The notes: generated by a model not told the origin, from the sequence alone. 64,000 nt of DNA from Neorhizobium galegae bv. officinalis (GCA_000985875.1 CCRI01000004.1:1-64000); one strand, 5' to 3'. Numbered from the stretch's first letter, positions 38,101 through 46,778 are shown. Translations and numbers: made by a program.

Positions 38101-41100
38101 GCAGCGCCGAGGACTATATGCTCTGCCCGGAATTGGGCCGCGCCGGATATGACGCCCTCATTGCCGGGCTTGTCGGTGACGGCGGCCTGCCGTCGCGTAT
38201 CGTTCATATGTGGCTTCTGACACAGGCCGAAACCTTCCGGCCCGGCTCGAACTTCTTCCATCGCAACCAGGAATGCGGTTTCGACAGCATGCTGCATCTC
38301 GCCCAGGCCCTGGGGGATGCAGCGGGCGCTGCCGACATGCATTTCACCGTCATCACCAATGGCATGCAGCAGGTCTCGGGCGAGCCCTTGCCCTATCCCG
38401 AAAAGGCCACCGTCCTCGGACCCAGCCTGGTCCTGCCCAAGGAGATGGCTGGTGCCACGGTCAGAGTGATCGATATCGATCTGCCGCCCAAGGCCGAGCG
38501 GAACGACAAGCAGTTCTCCTTCCGGCGTATGACCGGACGGGTGGAGAAAAAAGAGGTCGCGGAACCGGAGGCGATGATCGAGCAGCTCTGGGAAGATCTG
38601 CATGCCAAGCCAGGATCCGAAATCGTCGCATTCCGCAAGGGGCGGCGCTGGTCGCAGGTTCATCAGCGGCTGCTTTTGAAAGACGTCTCGTCCGAGCAGG
38701 CGACACTGCGTGAAGGCGGTGTCTACTTCTTCTCCGGCGGCCTCAGCGACGTCGCTTTGGCGCTTGCCGACGAACTCGCCGGCCGTTTCCGGGCGCGGAT
38801 CGTGCTTGTCGGCCGCACGGTTCTGCCGCCGCGGGAACGCTGGGATTTCTACGATCGCACCCACGGCCATGGCGCCGTTCGGCGGGCGATTTCGGCGATC
38901 CGGAAGCTTGAGGACAAGGGGGCGGACGTTCTTTATCTGCTCGGCGATGTCGGCAATCCGGAGCAGATGAGCCGGGCGGTCGAGGCGTCGCTTGCCCGCT
39001 TCGGGGAAATCAATGGTGTCTTCCATGCCGCGGGCACGGTCGATGACGGCCTGATCCAGACCAAGACACGCGACAGCATCGACAGGGTCCTGATGCCGAA
39101 AGTGCTCGGTACCACTGTGCTGGATGCGGCATTCGAAAACGTGGCACTCGATTTCTTCCTGATGTTTTCCTCCACCAGCACCGATGTGGTGCGGGCAGGG
39201 CAGGTCGACTACGTCGCCGCCAACGCCTATCTCAACGCCTTCGCGCAGAGCCGTTCCCATCGCGCCGACCGCGCCACCGTCGCGCTGCATTGGGGTGTCT
39301 GGAATGAAGTCGGTCTTGCGGCACGGGCGCTTGGCAAGTCCGAAGGCGGCGGGTGGATCAAGCCGGTTGCCGGGTCGGCTGCCGGTCCGTTCTTCCAGCA
39401 CTGGAAGGAGGACGAGACGGGATTGCCCTGGCTCGAGGCGCTGGTCAGCCCCGAGACGGAATGGATGCTCGACGAACATCGGCTGCTTTCCGGCCAGGCG
39501 GTCATGCCGGGTACCGGTTATCTGGAACTGATTGCACAGGCGTCTCGGGAATACGGACTTCCGTTCGAAGCGGAGGTGGCGGACCTCGTATTCCTGAGAC
39601 CGCTTGTCTTCAACGACGGAGAAAAGAAGGCCGTACGCGTGCGGTTGGAGCCGGCGGCGGAGCATTTTCGAGTCATGGTTCTGGCAGGCCCCGCGGATGG
39701 CGAGGATGCGCTGTTCGTCAAGCACGCCGAAGCCGTCCTCAAGCCGCGGGCGCAACAGAGGCGCGCGGCGGTCGACATCGCCGCTGTCGCGGCTCGCTGC
39801 GACGGGTCACAGGCCGCCGGAGACGGCAGCACGCTTCGCGCGGTTCAGGAGAAACATATCCGGTTTGGCCCCCGCTGGGCCGTCCTGCGATCCATGGCCA
39901 TGGGGCGCGGCAAGGCTATTGCGGAATTGAAACTGGACCCAATCTTTGCCGATGATCTTGCGAAAGGGGTCCTGCTGCATCCCGGCCTGCTGGACATTGC
40001 GACCGGTTTTGCCATGGAACTTGCCGAGGACTACGACGCCGAGACCTCGCTTTGGGCGCCGGCAACCTATGGCCGGGTGGTCCTTCACATGCCGCTGCCG
40101 GCCGAGGTCGTCAGTATCGTCGAGCTCGCCGACAGCAGCGATTTCGGCGAGGGTTATGCGGCCTTCGACGTGACGATCACCGATCCCGGTGGCAATATCG
40201 TCTTCGAAGCCGAAAAATTCGTCATGCGCAGGCTGGAGAACGATCTTGCGCTCGGTCTCGCATCCCAGGCGGACGCCCCGGCTGCTGCCAAAGCGAAGCC
40301 GACCGCGCTTTCTCCGGCGATGTTGAAGCTTGGTACCCAGGTCCGCAACGGTATCCTGCCGGCGGAAGGCTTCTCGGCGCTGCAACGTGCGCTCGCCACA
40401 TCCGAACCTCAGCCGATCATCAGTTCGATCGATCTCGAAACTCTGCGCGAATGGATTGCCGCCTCCGCCGAAACCGCGACGCCGTCCGGCGACAATTTCG
40501 AGAGGCCGGACCTCGAAAGCGAGTTCGTCGAGCCGCGCAATCCGATCGAGGAAACGCTGGCCGGTTATTGGCGGGAACTCCTCGGCATCGCCAAGGTCGG
40601 CATCCACGACAGTTTCTTCGACATGGGCGGGCATTCGCTGATCGCGGTTCGCCTATTCCGGATGATCAAGAAGCAATATGCGCTCGATCTGCCGATATCG
40701 ACGCTGTTCGAGGCGCCGACGATAGCCCAGTGTGCGGAGCGCATCGCTGCGGAATTGCCGGATGGAGGTGAAGCCGCAGGATCCGGGCTTGCGGCGAGCC
40801 CGCCGACGACGACCGCAAAGCCGGTCCATCTGGTGCTGATGAACCCCAGCAAGAATGCAAAAGCAACCCCGCTGTTCATCTGCGCCGGCATGTTCGGCAA
40901 TGTCCTGAACCTTCGCCATCTGGCGATGACCATGGGCGCGGACAGGCCGGTCTACGGATTGCAGGCCCGCGGACTTTACGGCGACCACGAGCCACACGCG
41001 ACGTTCGAAGAGATGGCAGCCGATTACATTGCCGAAATCCGCACGGTGCAGCCCAGCGGCCCCTATCTCCTCGCCGGCTATTCGGGGGGTGGCATAACCG

Positions 41101-41720
41101 CCTTTGAAATGGCCCAGCAGCTTCAAGATGCCGGAGAAGAGGTTTCCCAGGTGATCATGCTGGACACCCCCATGCCGCGGCAGCCGGGGCTTGCTTTGCG
41201 CGACCGTATCAGCATGAAGTTGCAGGATATGCGCCGACACAAGATGAGGTTTGTCGGCGCGTATCTGAGGGACCGTCGTGCCTATCAGGAGGAACAGCGC
41301 GTCAAGTTCGAGTTGGAGCATCAAGGCGAATCGCCTGAGCATTTCAACAATGTCCGGATAGAGATGGCGTTCAGGAGAGCGTTGCTCAGGTACGATGTCA
41401 GGTCTTATTCCGGCAAGGTCACGTTGTTTCGTCCCAAGCCCGATATCTTTTACAGCCTTGGCGGCGGCCGTCACCTGAAGCAGAACCGCGATGTACTGCT
41501 GCCGGACAACGGCTGGGGCGGGCATGTGCCGCAATTGCGGGTCTCGGAAGTGCCGGGAGACCACGACAGCATGGTGCTCGATCCGTATGTTCGCGTCCTC
41601 TCCGAGCACATGCGCGCTGTTCTTGAAGCCTCCGGGGTCTCGGCTGCGCTCCATGGGATAGCCGACACGGAGGCCAAAGTTCAAAGTCGAGCGCCGGCCC
41701 GGGTCGCCGAGATTGCGTAG
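35172..41720 (+). CDS. Type I polyketide synthase, KS-AT-KR-DH-ACP-TE
   Basis: About 2182 residues from ATG 35172 (GGGGCGG upstream). The frame is open to GTG 35085, so other starts (35085, 35133) are possible. KS ~10-440 has catalytic TACSTS (Cys ~184), HGTGT and SNIGH. AT has GHSMGE (Ser ~638). KR ~1180-1370 has SSTSTD and YVAANAY, but the cofactor loop reads SGGLSD rather than GGxGxxG. DH from ~1430 has HRLLSGQAVMP, matching HxxxGxxxxP, and HPGLLD. ACP has MGGHSLIAV (Ser ~1822). TE has GYSGGG (Ser ~1971) and GDHDSM. One extension cycle with reduction and dehydration, then hydrolytic release, would fit. Placing KR before DH is unusual. It is probably fed by the divergent NRPS starter protein. 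Confidence 0.88.
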   Translation: MLEGSNQVCASDIAIVGMALRVPGARNVSEFWQNLRNGVESVRTFSPEDLIAEGEDPERLHHPNYVPRGADLPDMEMFDAEFFGLNPKEAAIMDPQHRHFLECAWEAMEDAGRTPNNQPGPVGIFAGCGMGSYFYFNVCSNRNLIDQVGMFLLRHTGNDKDFLATRASFTFDLRGPSVNVQTACSTSLVAVHYACQSLISGECDMALAGGVTIEFPHRRGYTFQEGEILSPDGHCRPFDHRAAGTVFGSGVGVVVLRRLSDALRDGDVIHAVIKGTAVNNDGGNKAGYLAPSVGGQAEAVLEAQGLAGVDADTIQYVECHGTGTFLGDPIEIEALTAAFRQSTDRTGFCHVGSVKSNIGHLDTAAGVVGLIKATLAVNEGEIPPTLGFERPNPSIEFEKSPFRVNNKLVKWPHAPGPRRAAVNSLGVGGTNAHAIIEQAPTRYVADVAGANAEIGADSDPMLLFLSARQRKTIDQAAERLGSAISAQPGLSLDDVSYTLQHGRKHFDHRMVVAVRGREDAIAVLANPGSRGFVHQPVQNNSGAIFLFPGGGAQYVGMAKRLYEEDQTFRRIVEEGLSHLPIDAANEIRTAWLGENSATAAKTFLRPSLQLPAILITEIGLARLWMDWGVKPKALIGHSMGENAAACVAGVMSFKDAVNLVHLRGRLFETIRPSGMMSVPLDHDRLCELLPSSLDIASVNAPSLCVVSGLNEDLDLFREFLAGQGIDATRVPIDIAAHSRLVTPILKAFEAFLRGITLRAPAIPILSNRTGLPLSAEEATDPMYWVGHLRSTVYFANGMAALSAEPGRIYIEVGPGRVLSSLTKAQGSIPANQVINSLPHPDEAGDDRLYFLSAVGRAWATGLDVDIDRLWQGRSPRRVRLPAYPFQHKRFFIDRAGANERGKSAEPVLSKEPDIARWGYRPSWKQTLADYELGAEKEAQSWLFFLDEAGVGQRLVEGLRTAGHRVATVSLGDAFIRRSAEDYMLCPELGRAGYDALIAGLVGDGGLPSRIVHMWLLTQAETFRPGSNFFHRNQECGFDSMLHLAQALGDAAGAADMHFTVITNGMQQVSGEPLPYPEKATVLGPSLVLPKEMAGATVRVIDIDLPPKAERNDKQFSFRRMTGRVEKKEVAEPEAMIEQLWEDLHAKPGSEIVAFRKGRRWSQVHQRLLLKDVSSEQATLREGGVYFFSGGLSDVALALADELAGRFRARIVLVGRTVLPPRERWDFYDRTHGHGAVRRAISAIRKLEDKGADVLYLLGDVGNPEQMSRAVEASLARFGEINGVFHAAGTVDDGLIQTKTRDSIDRVLMPKVLGTTVLDAAFENVALDFFLMFSSTSTDVVRAGQVDYVAANAYLNAFAQSRSHRADRATVALHWGVWNEVGLAARALGKSEGGGWIKPVAGSAAGPFFQHWKEDETGLPWLEALVSPETEWMLDEHRLLSGQAVMPGTGYLELIAQASREYGLPFEAEVADLVFLRPLVFNDGEKKAVRVRLEPAAEHFRVMVLAGPADGEDALFVKHAEAVLKPRAQQRRAAVDIAAVAARCDGSQAAGDGSTLRAVQEKHIRFGPRWAVLRSMAMGRGKAIAELKLDPIFADDLAKGVLLHPGLLDIATGFAMELAEDYDAETSLWAPATYGRVVLHMPLPAEVVSIVELADSSDFGEGYAAFDVTITDPGGNIVFEAEKFVMRRLENDLALGLASQADAPAAAKAKPTALSPAMLKLGTQVRNGILPAEGFSALQRALATSEPQPIISSIDLETLREWIAASAETATPSGDNFERPDLESEFVEPRNPIEETLAGYWRELLGIAKVGIHDSFFDMGGHSLIAVRLFRMIKKQYALDLPISTLFEAPTIAQCAERIAAELPDGGEAAGSGLAASPPTTTAKPVHLVLMNPSKNAKATPLFICAGMFGNVLNLRHLAMTMGADRPVYGLQARGLYGDHEPHATFEEMAADYIAEIRTVQPSGPYLLAGYSGGGITAFEMAQQLQDAGEEVSQVIMLDTPMPRQPGLALRDRISMKLQDMRRHKMRFVGAYLRDRRAYQEEQRVKFELEHQGESPEHFNNVRIEMAFRRALLRYDVRSYSGKVTLFRPKPDIFYSLGGGRHLKQNRDVLLPDNGWGGHVPQLRVSEVPGDHDSMVLDPYVRVLSEHMRAVLEASGVSAALHGIADTEAKVQSRAPARVAEIA

Positions 41721-41844
41721 TCGATGAACGTTGGCCGGATCCCGAAAAATACTGTTTCGCAATTGCCATGACGTGCCGGGGCACGCTGCCTGTGCGCCTT
41801 CGACATTGAACTGGTAAGTCGTCTTAAAGAACGAGGAGTATTCT

Positions 41845-43308
41845 GTGACTGACGCAATCGTTCCCTCGGATTGGAAGCAGGGTTCTTCCCCTCACGCCGG
41901 CGAGCGGTTGCTTCTCGACCCTCTACCGGTGACGGCTCCGCCGCCAAAACGGCGTTTTCGCACGACCATCATCCAGGCCGCAGGTTGGTCGATGATGGGG
42001 TATCTGTTCTCGCAGGTCATACGCATCGCAAGCAATCTGGTGCTGACAAGGCTGCTGATTCCGGAAATGTTCGGCATCATGGCCGTCGCCACCATGATTC
42101 AGGTGTCGGTCGCCATGTTGTCCGATCTCGGGCTCAGGCCTGCGGCCATACAGAGCCAATTCGGCGACGACCAATCCTATCTCGATACCGCCTGGGCGCT
42201 GCAAATCCTCCACGGCTGCTTGATCTGGTTTGCGTGCGTCCTGATCGCCATCGGGATCGGGCGTGCAGCCGAGTATGGCCTGTTCCCGGCCGGATCGGTC
42301 TACACGGTCCCGTCGTTGCCGGCCATCATCATGGGGATGTCTTTTTGTACCGTGATTACCGGGCTGCAATCCACAAAACTGATCGCCGCGTTCCGGCACC
42401 TCGATCTCGGGCGCGTGACCCTGATCGAGATAGTGTCTCAGGTCGTAAACCTGGTGATCGCGATCTCGCTTGCGTGGTACACCGGCTCGATTTGGTCATT
42501 CGTCGCCGCGACGCTTTTATCTGCATTAACGACCACTATTCTTACTCACATATGGCTCCCGGGTCATCGCAACAGCCTTTACTGGGAAGCTGCAGCGATA
42601 AGGGATCTCATTCGGTTCGGTCGCTGGATCATGCTGTCGTCGATCCTTACGATGATCGCCGCCAATGGAGACCGTATCTTTCTCGCCGGGTGGACCAGCC
42701 CCCTCATGCTTGGCTTCTACAGCCTGGCCTTCAATCTTATCTCGATGCTTGAAGGTGCCGGTGGCCGGCTATTTTCAAACGTGGCAATGCCCGCCTTGGG
42801 CAAGATTGCAAGGGAGCGCCCGGAACAGCTCGGCTCCATGTTCTGGAAAATGCGATTGCCGCTGGATCTCGCTTTCGTCGGAAGTGCGGGCGCGATCTAT
42901 TCGAGCGGCACGGCAATCATCGAAGCGCTCTACGATGATCGTTACCGGGATGCTGCTCCCATTATCCAGATATTATCGTTCAGTCTTCTCATCATGCGCT
43001 TCGGTCCCCTGTCCGCGATCTATCTCGCCGTCAATGAGCCGCGCAACCAGACCGTCTTGAATTTCATTCGCGCGGTCTCAAGTTTTACATGCCTGCCCCT
43101 CGGGTATTACTTGTTCGGGTTCGAGGGTGCAGTATGGGCGGCGGCGCTTTACGGACTGCCCGTATTGCCGGCGATTTTTTACTTCAATCACCGTCACGGA
43201 CTCAACAATTTCCTATATGAAGCGGGTGTGTTGTTGGCTTGGCCTGCCGGCTTTCTGGCCGGCATTCTTGCGACTGAACTTCTCCGCTACGCTGGCCCGC
43301 TATTTTAG
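41845..43308 (+). CDS. Wzx-like oligosaccharide flippase
   Basis: 487-residue polytopic membrane protein of the PST/MOP superfamily. It starts at GTG 41845 with GAGGAG seven bases upstream. After a ~45-residue cytoplasmic N terminus, hydrophobic segments run to the C terminus (about 12-14). SQVIRIASNLVLTRLLIPEMFGIMA is the typical first-helix region of oligosaccharide flippases. It would move the lipid-linked EPS repeat unit to the periplasm for the Wzy-like polymerase. It lies 124 bases after the PKS gene on the same strand, so co-expression with the PKS is possible. The substrate cannot be told from sequence. Confidence 0.85.
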   Translation: MTDAIVPSDWKQGSSPHAGERLLLDPLPVTAPPPKRRFRTTIIQAAGWSMMGYLFSQVIRIASNLVLTRLLIPEMFGIMAVATMIQVSVAMLSDLGLRPAAIQSQFGDDQSYLDTAWALQILHGCLIWFACVLIAIGIGRAAEYGLFPAGSVYTVPSLPAIIMGMSFCTVITGLQSTKLIAAFRHLDLGRVTLIEIVSQVVNLVIAISLAWYTGSIWSFVAATLLSALTTTILTHIWLPGHRNSLYWEAAAIRDLIRFGRWIMLSSILTMIAANGDRIFLAGWTSPLMLGFYSLAFNLISMLEGAGGRLFSNVAMPALGKIARERPEQLGSMFWKMRLPLDLAFVGSAGAIYSSGTAIIEALYDDRYRDAAPIIQILSFSLLIMRFGPLSAIYLAVNEPRNQTVLNFIRAVSSFTCLPLGYYLFGFEGAVWAAALYGLPVLPAIFYFNHRHGLNNFLYEAGVLLAWPAGFLAGILATELLRYAGPLF

Positions 43309-43736
43309 GTAAAAGCTGCCAGAAACCTCCAGCTTTGCTATTTTGATATGTCGGCCTGCCGATTATCTGGCGCCGCGATGCCCGGATGTCGGTCTGCTTC
43401 CACGCCGAGGTGGTCGATGTCCCGAAACGCCGCTTTTGGCCCGGAACGGGTCAAGTGTCCGAAAGTTCATGGAGGGGGTCGGAATCGAGCTTTATGGGGA
43501 GCATTTTGACGTGCACGTTAACTATAAGCAGATATCCAATTCGTTATTGGAACTTAGCTTGTCGCCCTCGTAAATATTTTTATCTAGCTGCTTACTTGCG
43601 CATAGACTAAATTACGTATCTCCTGTATATTGACCTTAATAAAAGGTTGAAAGGTGTAAAGACAGTCTGTTGGCGTACTTATAGTTGCGGTTCCTGAAGG
43701 GGACAATCGTTCCGAGACTTCAGGTAAGGGGGTAAG
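43309..43736. promoter_or_regulatory. Leader/promoter region of the LuxR-type regulator
   Basis: 428 bases contain no convincing gene. The last ~240 bases are relatively AT-rich. An inverted repeat with 7-bp arms (CCTGAAG at 43693-43699, CTTCAGG at 43718-43724, 18 bases between) sits just ahead of the AAGGGGG ribosome site, where it could act as an operator or a leader hairpin. A TTGACC hexamer near 43631 is a possible -35 element, but I could not assign a matching -10 with confidence. Confidence 0.4.
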
Positions 43737-44522
43737 ATGAGTTCCACACCAAGCGGCTACAGCCGTTCTCCTGCTGTGGCAGAATCCTTTCGCATTATGA
43801 ATGACATCCCGAAGCTCGCTGAAAGAGATGATCGAGGCGGTGAGGGAGTAAACCATGACGGATGCCTGGTGATCATCGACGCGAGAGCGCTTGATCGCGA
43901 ATGCCTTGCCAAAGCCCTCATCGGGCGTGGCCTTGAGATGGATGTCTGCGCTGTCGGCTCCATCGAGGAATGGAAATTAGAAAAAGATCTCTATCCGCCT
44001 GTCCAGGCCGTCCTGTTCAATATAGGCGGTCGAAAGGCGGACGATTCCGCACTTGCGACTGACATCTCGAAATTGACGGCCGAGTTCAAGTCGCCGCCGA
44101 TCATCGTGCTCTCCGACTCGGACGATCTCGCGCAGGTCGTGAAAATGTTGGAATACGGGGCTCGAGGTTTCATTCCCTCTTGCGTTGGCATCGGCGTCTG
44201 CGTGGAAGCGATCGGCCTGGCTGTTGCCGGGGGGATCTTCGTTCCGGCAAGCAGCGTCCTCTCGATGCGGCACCTGGTCAGTGCTGCGACGTCGGCGGCG
44301 GAACATCGGCCACTCTCGGGAATGTTCACACTGCGCCAGGAAGCAGTGGTCGAAGCCCTTCGCAAGGGCAAGGCCAACAAGATCATCGCCTACGAGCTCA
44401 ACCTGCGGGAAAGCACCGTCAAGGTTCATATCCGCAACATCATGAAGAAGCTGAAAGCGACGAACCGTACCGAGGTCGCCTACAAACTCAATGACCTCTT
44501 CCCATACGGAGCGGCTAACTAG
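43737..44522 (+). CDS. LuxR-family transcriptional regulator with degenerate receiver domain
   Basis: 261 residues. AAGGGGG lies five bases before ATG 43737. Residues ~42-155 have the receiver-like alpha/beta pattern, but the position expected for the phosphoacceptor Asp reads AVLFNIGG (Asn95), and the first acidic pair is reduced to one Asp (VIIDA), so normal phosphorelay control is unlikely. Residues ~200-255 form a GerE-type helix-turn-helix (LTLRQEAVVEALRKG, NKIIAYELNLRESTVKVHI). It is the only DNA-binding regulator seen in the window and is a candidate controller of the EPS, NRPS/PKS or adhesin genes. Hairpins follow its stop. Confidence 0.85.
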   Translation: MSSTPSGYSRSPAVAESFRIMNDIPKLAERDDRGGEGVNHDGCLVIIDARALDRECLAKALIGRGLEMDVCAVGSIEEWKLEKDLYPPVQAVLFNIGGRKADDSALATDISKLTAEFKSPPIIVLSDSDDLAQVVKMLEYGARGFIPSCVGIGVCVEAIGLAVAGGIFVPASSVLSMRHLVSAATSAAEHRPLSGMFTLRQEAVVEALRKGKANKIIAYELNLRESTVKVHIRNIMKKLKATNRTEVAYKLNDLFPYGAAN

Positions 44523-44531
44523 CAGTTTGCT

Positions 44532-44585
44532 GGTCGGCTGGCGGGCCGACCCGAGATCACGGCTGCGAAGTCGAGCCTTCGCAGC
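44532..44585 (+). terminator. Tandem hairpins after the LuxR-type gene
   Basis: Two perfect stems follow the stop codon: 7 bp (GGTCGGC/GCCGACC, 44532-44551) and 9 bp (GCTGCGAAG/CTTCGCAGC, 44562-44585, six-base loop). T-tracts are lacking. Together they probably end or protect the transcript. Confidence 0.5.
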
Positions 44586-44918
44586 TGGGTGAAGGGATAC
44601 CATGGAAAACCACGTCGGCGCTGACAGGGGCGTTGTCGCGGCAATGTATCCCGGCCGTAAAGAACTCTAAATGGAGTTGTTGGGCCGGTGATCGTGCATA
44701 CGCCATTGCACTTGGCGAAAGACATCAGAACGGCGCAGCGCGCACGTTCCGAACATCGATAGTTCATCTGTTGATCTTCCATCTGACAGTCGGGTGACAC
44801 CGGAAGGGGTCCGGTGTGCCACGACTGTGAGATCGCCCTCTCGTGTCCCGGCAAATCAGATTCGATCAACCAGGCTCGGACAGCCATTCCATGGCGGGTG
44901 TAAGGATGGACAGAGGAG
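44586..44918. other. Intergenic region between convergent LuxR and SGNH genes
   Basis: About 330 bases with no supported gene. One further hairpin lies at 44797-44817 (8-bp arms ACACCGGA/TCCGGTGT, five-base loop), which may terminate the minus-strand SGNH transcript. Confidence 0.35.
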
Positions 44919-46031
44919 CTAAGGCGTCGGCTTTGGCAGGGCCCTCCAATTCGGATCCGGCCAGATGAAGGGATTGCCCCCGAGGTTCGGGCGAGTTTCG
45001 GCAAAATAGCGCTGGCAGCCGCCGACCTCATTCGGTTCGCGGACATGCAGCCAAAAGCTTCGGCAGACTTTTTCAACGATGACTCGCCGGCATTCCGCCA
45101 TGCTCGGCGGCTGCCCGCTTTCCCGCTGCAGAAAATCGCGGGTGACCGCCCATGCAATCTTCTGCAGTTCCTTCGCAAGATCCCGGGGCACGGTCGGCGG
45201 CGCTGCGGCGCCCTCGGGCGACTGGCGATAGATTGAGGCGTAGTGGACCGCTGCGACAAAATACACGCCTATATCCGTCAGATGAACCTCGTCGCGGAAT
45301 ATCCGATCGAGTTTTTCCCTGGTGCTTCCGGTCAGGCCGACAACCTTCCCATCAATTGTCCTTTTCACCAGCTCCACGAGAGCCGTCCCGGTAGGCACGA
45401 CGGAAAGATTGGCCGGGCGCTTTTCAGCCTGCAGCGTCAGCTTCACTTTCTCCGCTACGCATTGCCACACGACCGATGCGTTTGTCTCATGCTCCAGCCA
45501 GGGCGCGGGATTGTCCTTATCGACGCCAAGCCAGGTGTGGACATAAAGGGTTCGGCCATTCTGGTTGCCGTCGAGAAGGCGGTCGTGAAAGTGGCGCAGA
45601 TAGCCGACCGCGTTTTCCCATACGATCATGTTTAGCAGATTGTGGTTTTCTGCTGCGACAACGGTGTCGTAAGGTTGTCCCGCCGTGATGCGTCGCGGAC
45701 GACGCAATTCCTCGACGACATCCATCTGATCGCCATTGCGGTTCTTTCCGTACCTATATCCGGCCCAGCTCAAATCCTGGTCGTTCTCACCTCGCGTCCG
45801 ATATCTCATGGGAGATCCAATGACGATCTGCTGCTCCCATGCAATATTCTTGCCGCGGCTTTTCGCAATCATCTCGACCCAGTTGGCCAGGGGATTATCG
45901 ATCAAGCTATGTCCGGTGAAGAAGATCTGCGCGGAGTTCCGTGGGGCATCCCCCGGTGTGATTTCCTGTGAGGACGCCACGTCGGAGAGCAGCCACGCCA
46001 AGGACAAGATGACGGTACGCATCGCTGTCAT
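44919..46031 (-). CDS. SGNH-hydrolase-like exported protein (copy 2)
   Basis: 370 residues from ATG 46031; GGAAC lies just upstream and a signal peptide follows (MRTVILSLAWLLSDVAS, cleavage near SSQE). The frame is open 25 codons further upstream, without signal-peptide character. Block I FTGHSLIDNPLA and the DEVHLTDIG catalytic pair match those of the protein at 18540-19589, and the intervening layout (PWLEHE/PWIEYE, VWQC/VWRC) aligns well, so the two are paralogues. This copy has a longer, Cys-containing C-terminal tail. It is probably a periplasmic esterase or acyltransferase acting on EPS substituents. It is convergent with the regulator gene. Confidence 0.65.
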   Translation of the reverse strand: MTAMRTVILSLAWLLSDVASSQEITPGDAPRNSAQIFFTGHSLIDNPLANWVEMIAKSRGKNIAWEQQIVIGSPMRYRTRGENDQDLSWAGYRYGKNRNGDQMDVVEELRRPRRITAGQPYDTVVAAENHNLLNMIVWENAVGYLRHFHDRLLDGNQNGRTLYVHTWLGVDKDNPAPWLEHETNASVVWQCVAEKVKLTLQAEKRPANLSVVPTGTALVELVKRTIDGKVVGLTGSTREKLDRIFRDEVHLTDIGVYFVAAVHYASIYRQSPEGAAAPPTVPRDLAKELQKIAWAVTRDFLQRESGQPPSMAECRRVIVEKVCRSFWLHVREPNEVGGCQRYFAETRPNLGGNPFIWPDPNWRALPKPTP

Positions 46032-46778
46032 AAGAGTTCCATCTTGATTGAGCGCGAAAACGACTTTGGCAGATAAAGAAATAAGAGAAATACGACCTCG
46101 GAGCATACACGCCGGAGATACTGTCCAGCATCATGCACAAAAGGCGTAGACCTTCCCGTATCGGCGATGTGGCCGTCTCGTTGACCGTTCTGACGTGGAG
46201 GCCGGGGGCAGGACTTGCCGGACCAGTTCGCCAAAATCACCACGTTCCGTGGCACGTCGAGAAAATTTTATTAAATTTTTATAGTATATATGGAGGCCGT
46301 ATCCCGGTTTCCGTAGTAATTCCTTGTTCCGCAATGATATTCTCAGAGCCTTCGGCCGCCGACCGGCTCTGTTGAAAAGCAAATCAAGCTTTCTGGCTCT
46401 ATTGAACCTCCGGTTATAGCTTGGCTGGCCTATTCGGCGTCCACGTTATGCGTGCAGCCGTCACAGCCCGGGGCAAGCTCGAGAACCGAATCAGGCCCCC
46501 TTTCGCGGACGGATCGATCGCCTGAGGCGTAAGGTCATTCGACGAAGGCGCGTCTCCGGTCGTAACAACCGCTCCAGATAACTCTTTGGAAACCATGTTT
46601 TGCAGCCGACCAGGGCAAGATGTGTGGCTTTAATACGCCTTCCGCCGCCGCAGTTAACCTTCTGTCAATAATTCCGTTCCCGACACATAACCGGCTATAT
46701 CGCGAAGGTTAAGGAAGTCTTGCTTTATATTTGGGGGCGGAGTTGATTGCGGCACAGTTTTTATTGGGGGTTAGAGTC
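46032..46778. promoter_or_regulatory. Long upstream region of the giant adhesin gene
   Basis: Nearly 750 bases between the divergent SGNH gene and the giant RTX gene contain no convincing gene. An AT-rich patch at 46260-46300 (A/T runs, then TATATATGG) stands out from the GC-rich surroundings and is a likely promoter or regulator-binding area. GGGGG eight bases before ATG 46779 is the ribosome site. Confidence 0.4.

Noticed and set aside
37629..39755. Minus-strand open frame opposite the PKS (about 700 codons)
   Set aside because: An antisense shadow caused by GC3 bias; the PKS AT, KR and DH motifs are continuous on the plus strand.
43343..43610. Small plus-strand frames between the flippase and the regulator
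   Set aside because: They are short, lack ribosome sites and have no protein-like pattern; the region reads better as promoter or leader.
44523..44918. Candidate small RNA or tRNA in the hairpin-rich gap
   Set aside because: The hairpins are isolated simple stems after stop codons; no cloverleaf, CCA end or promoter could be recognised.
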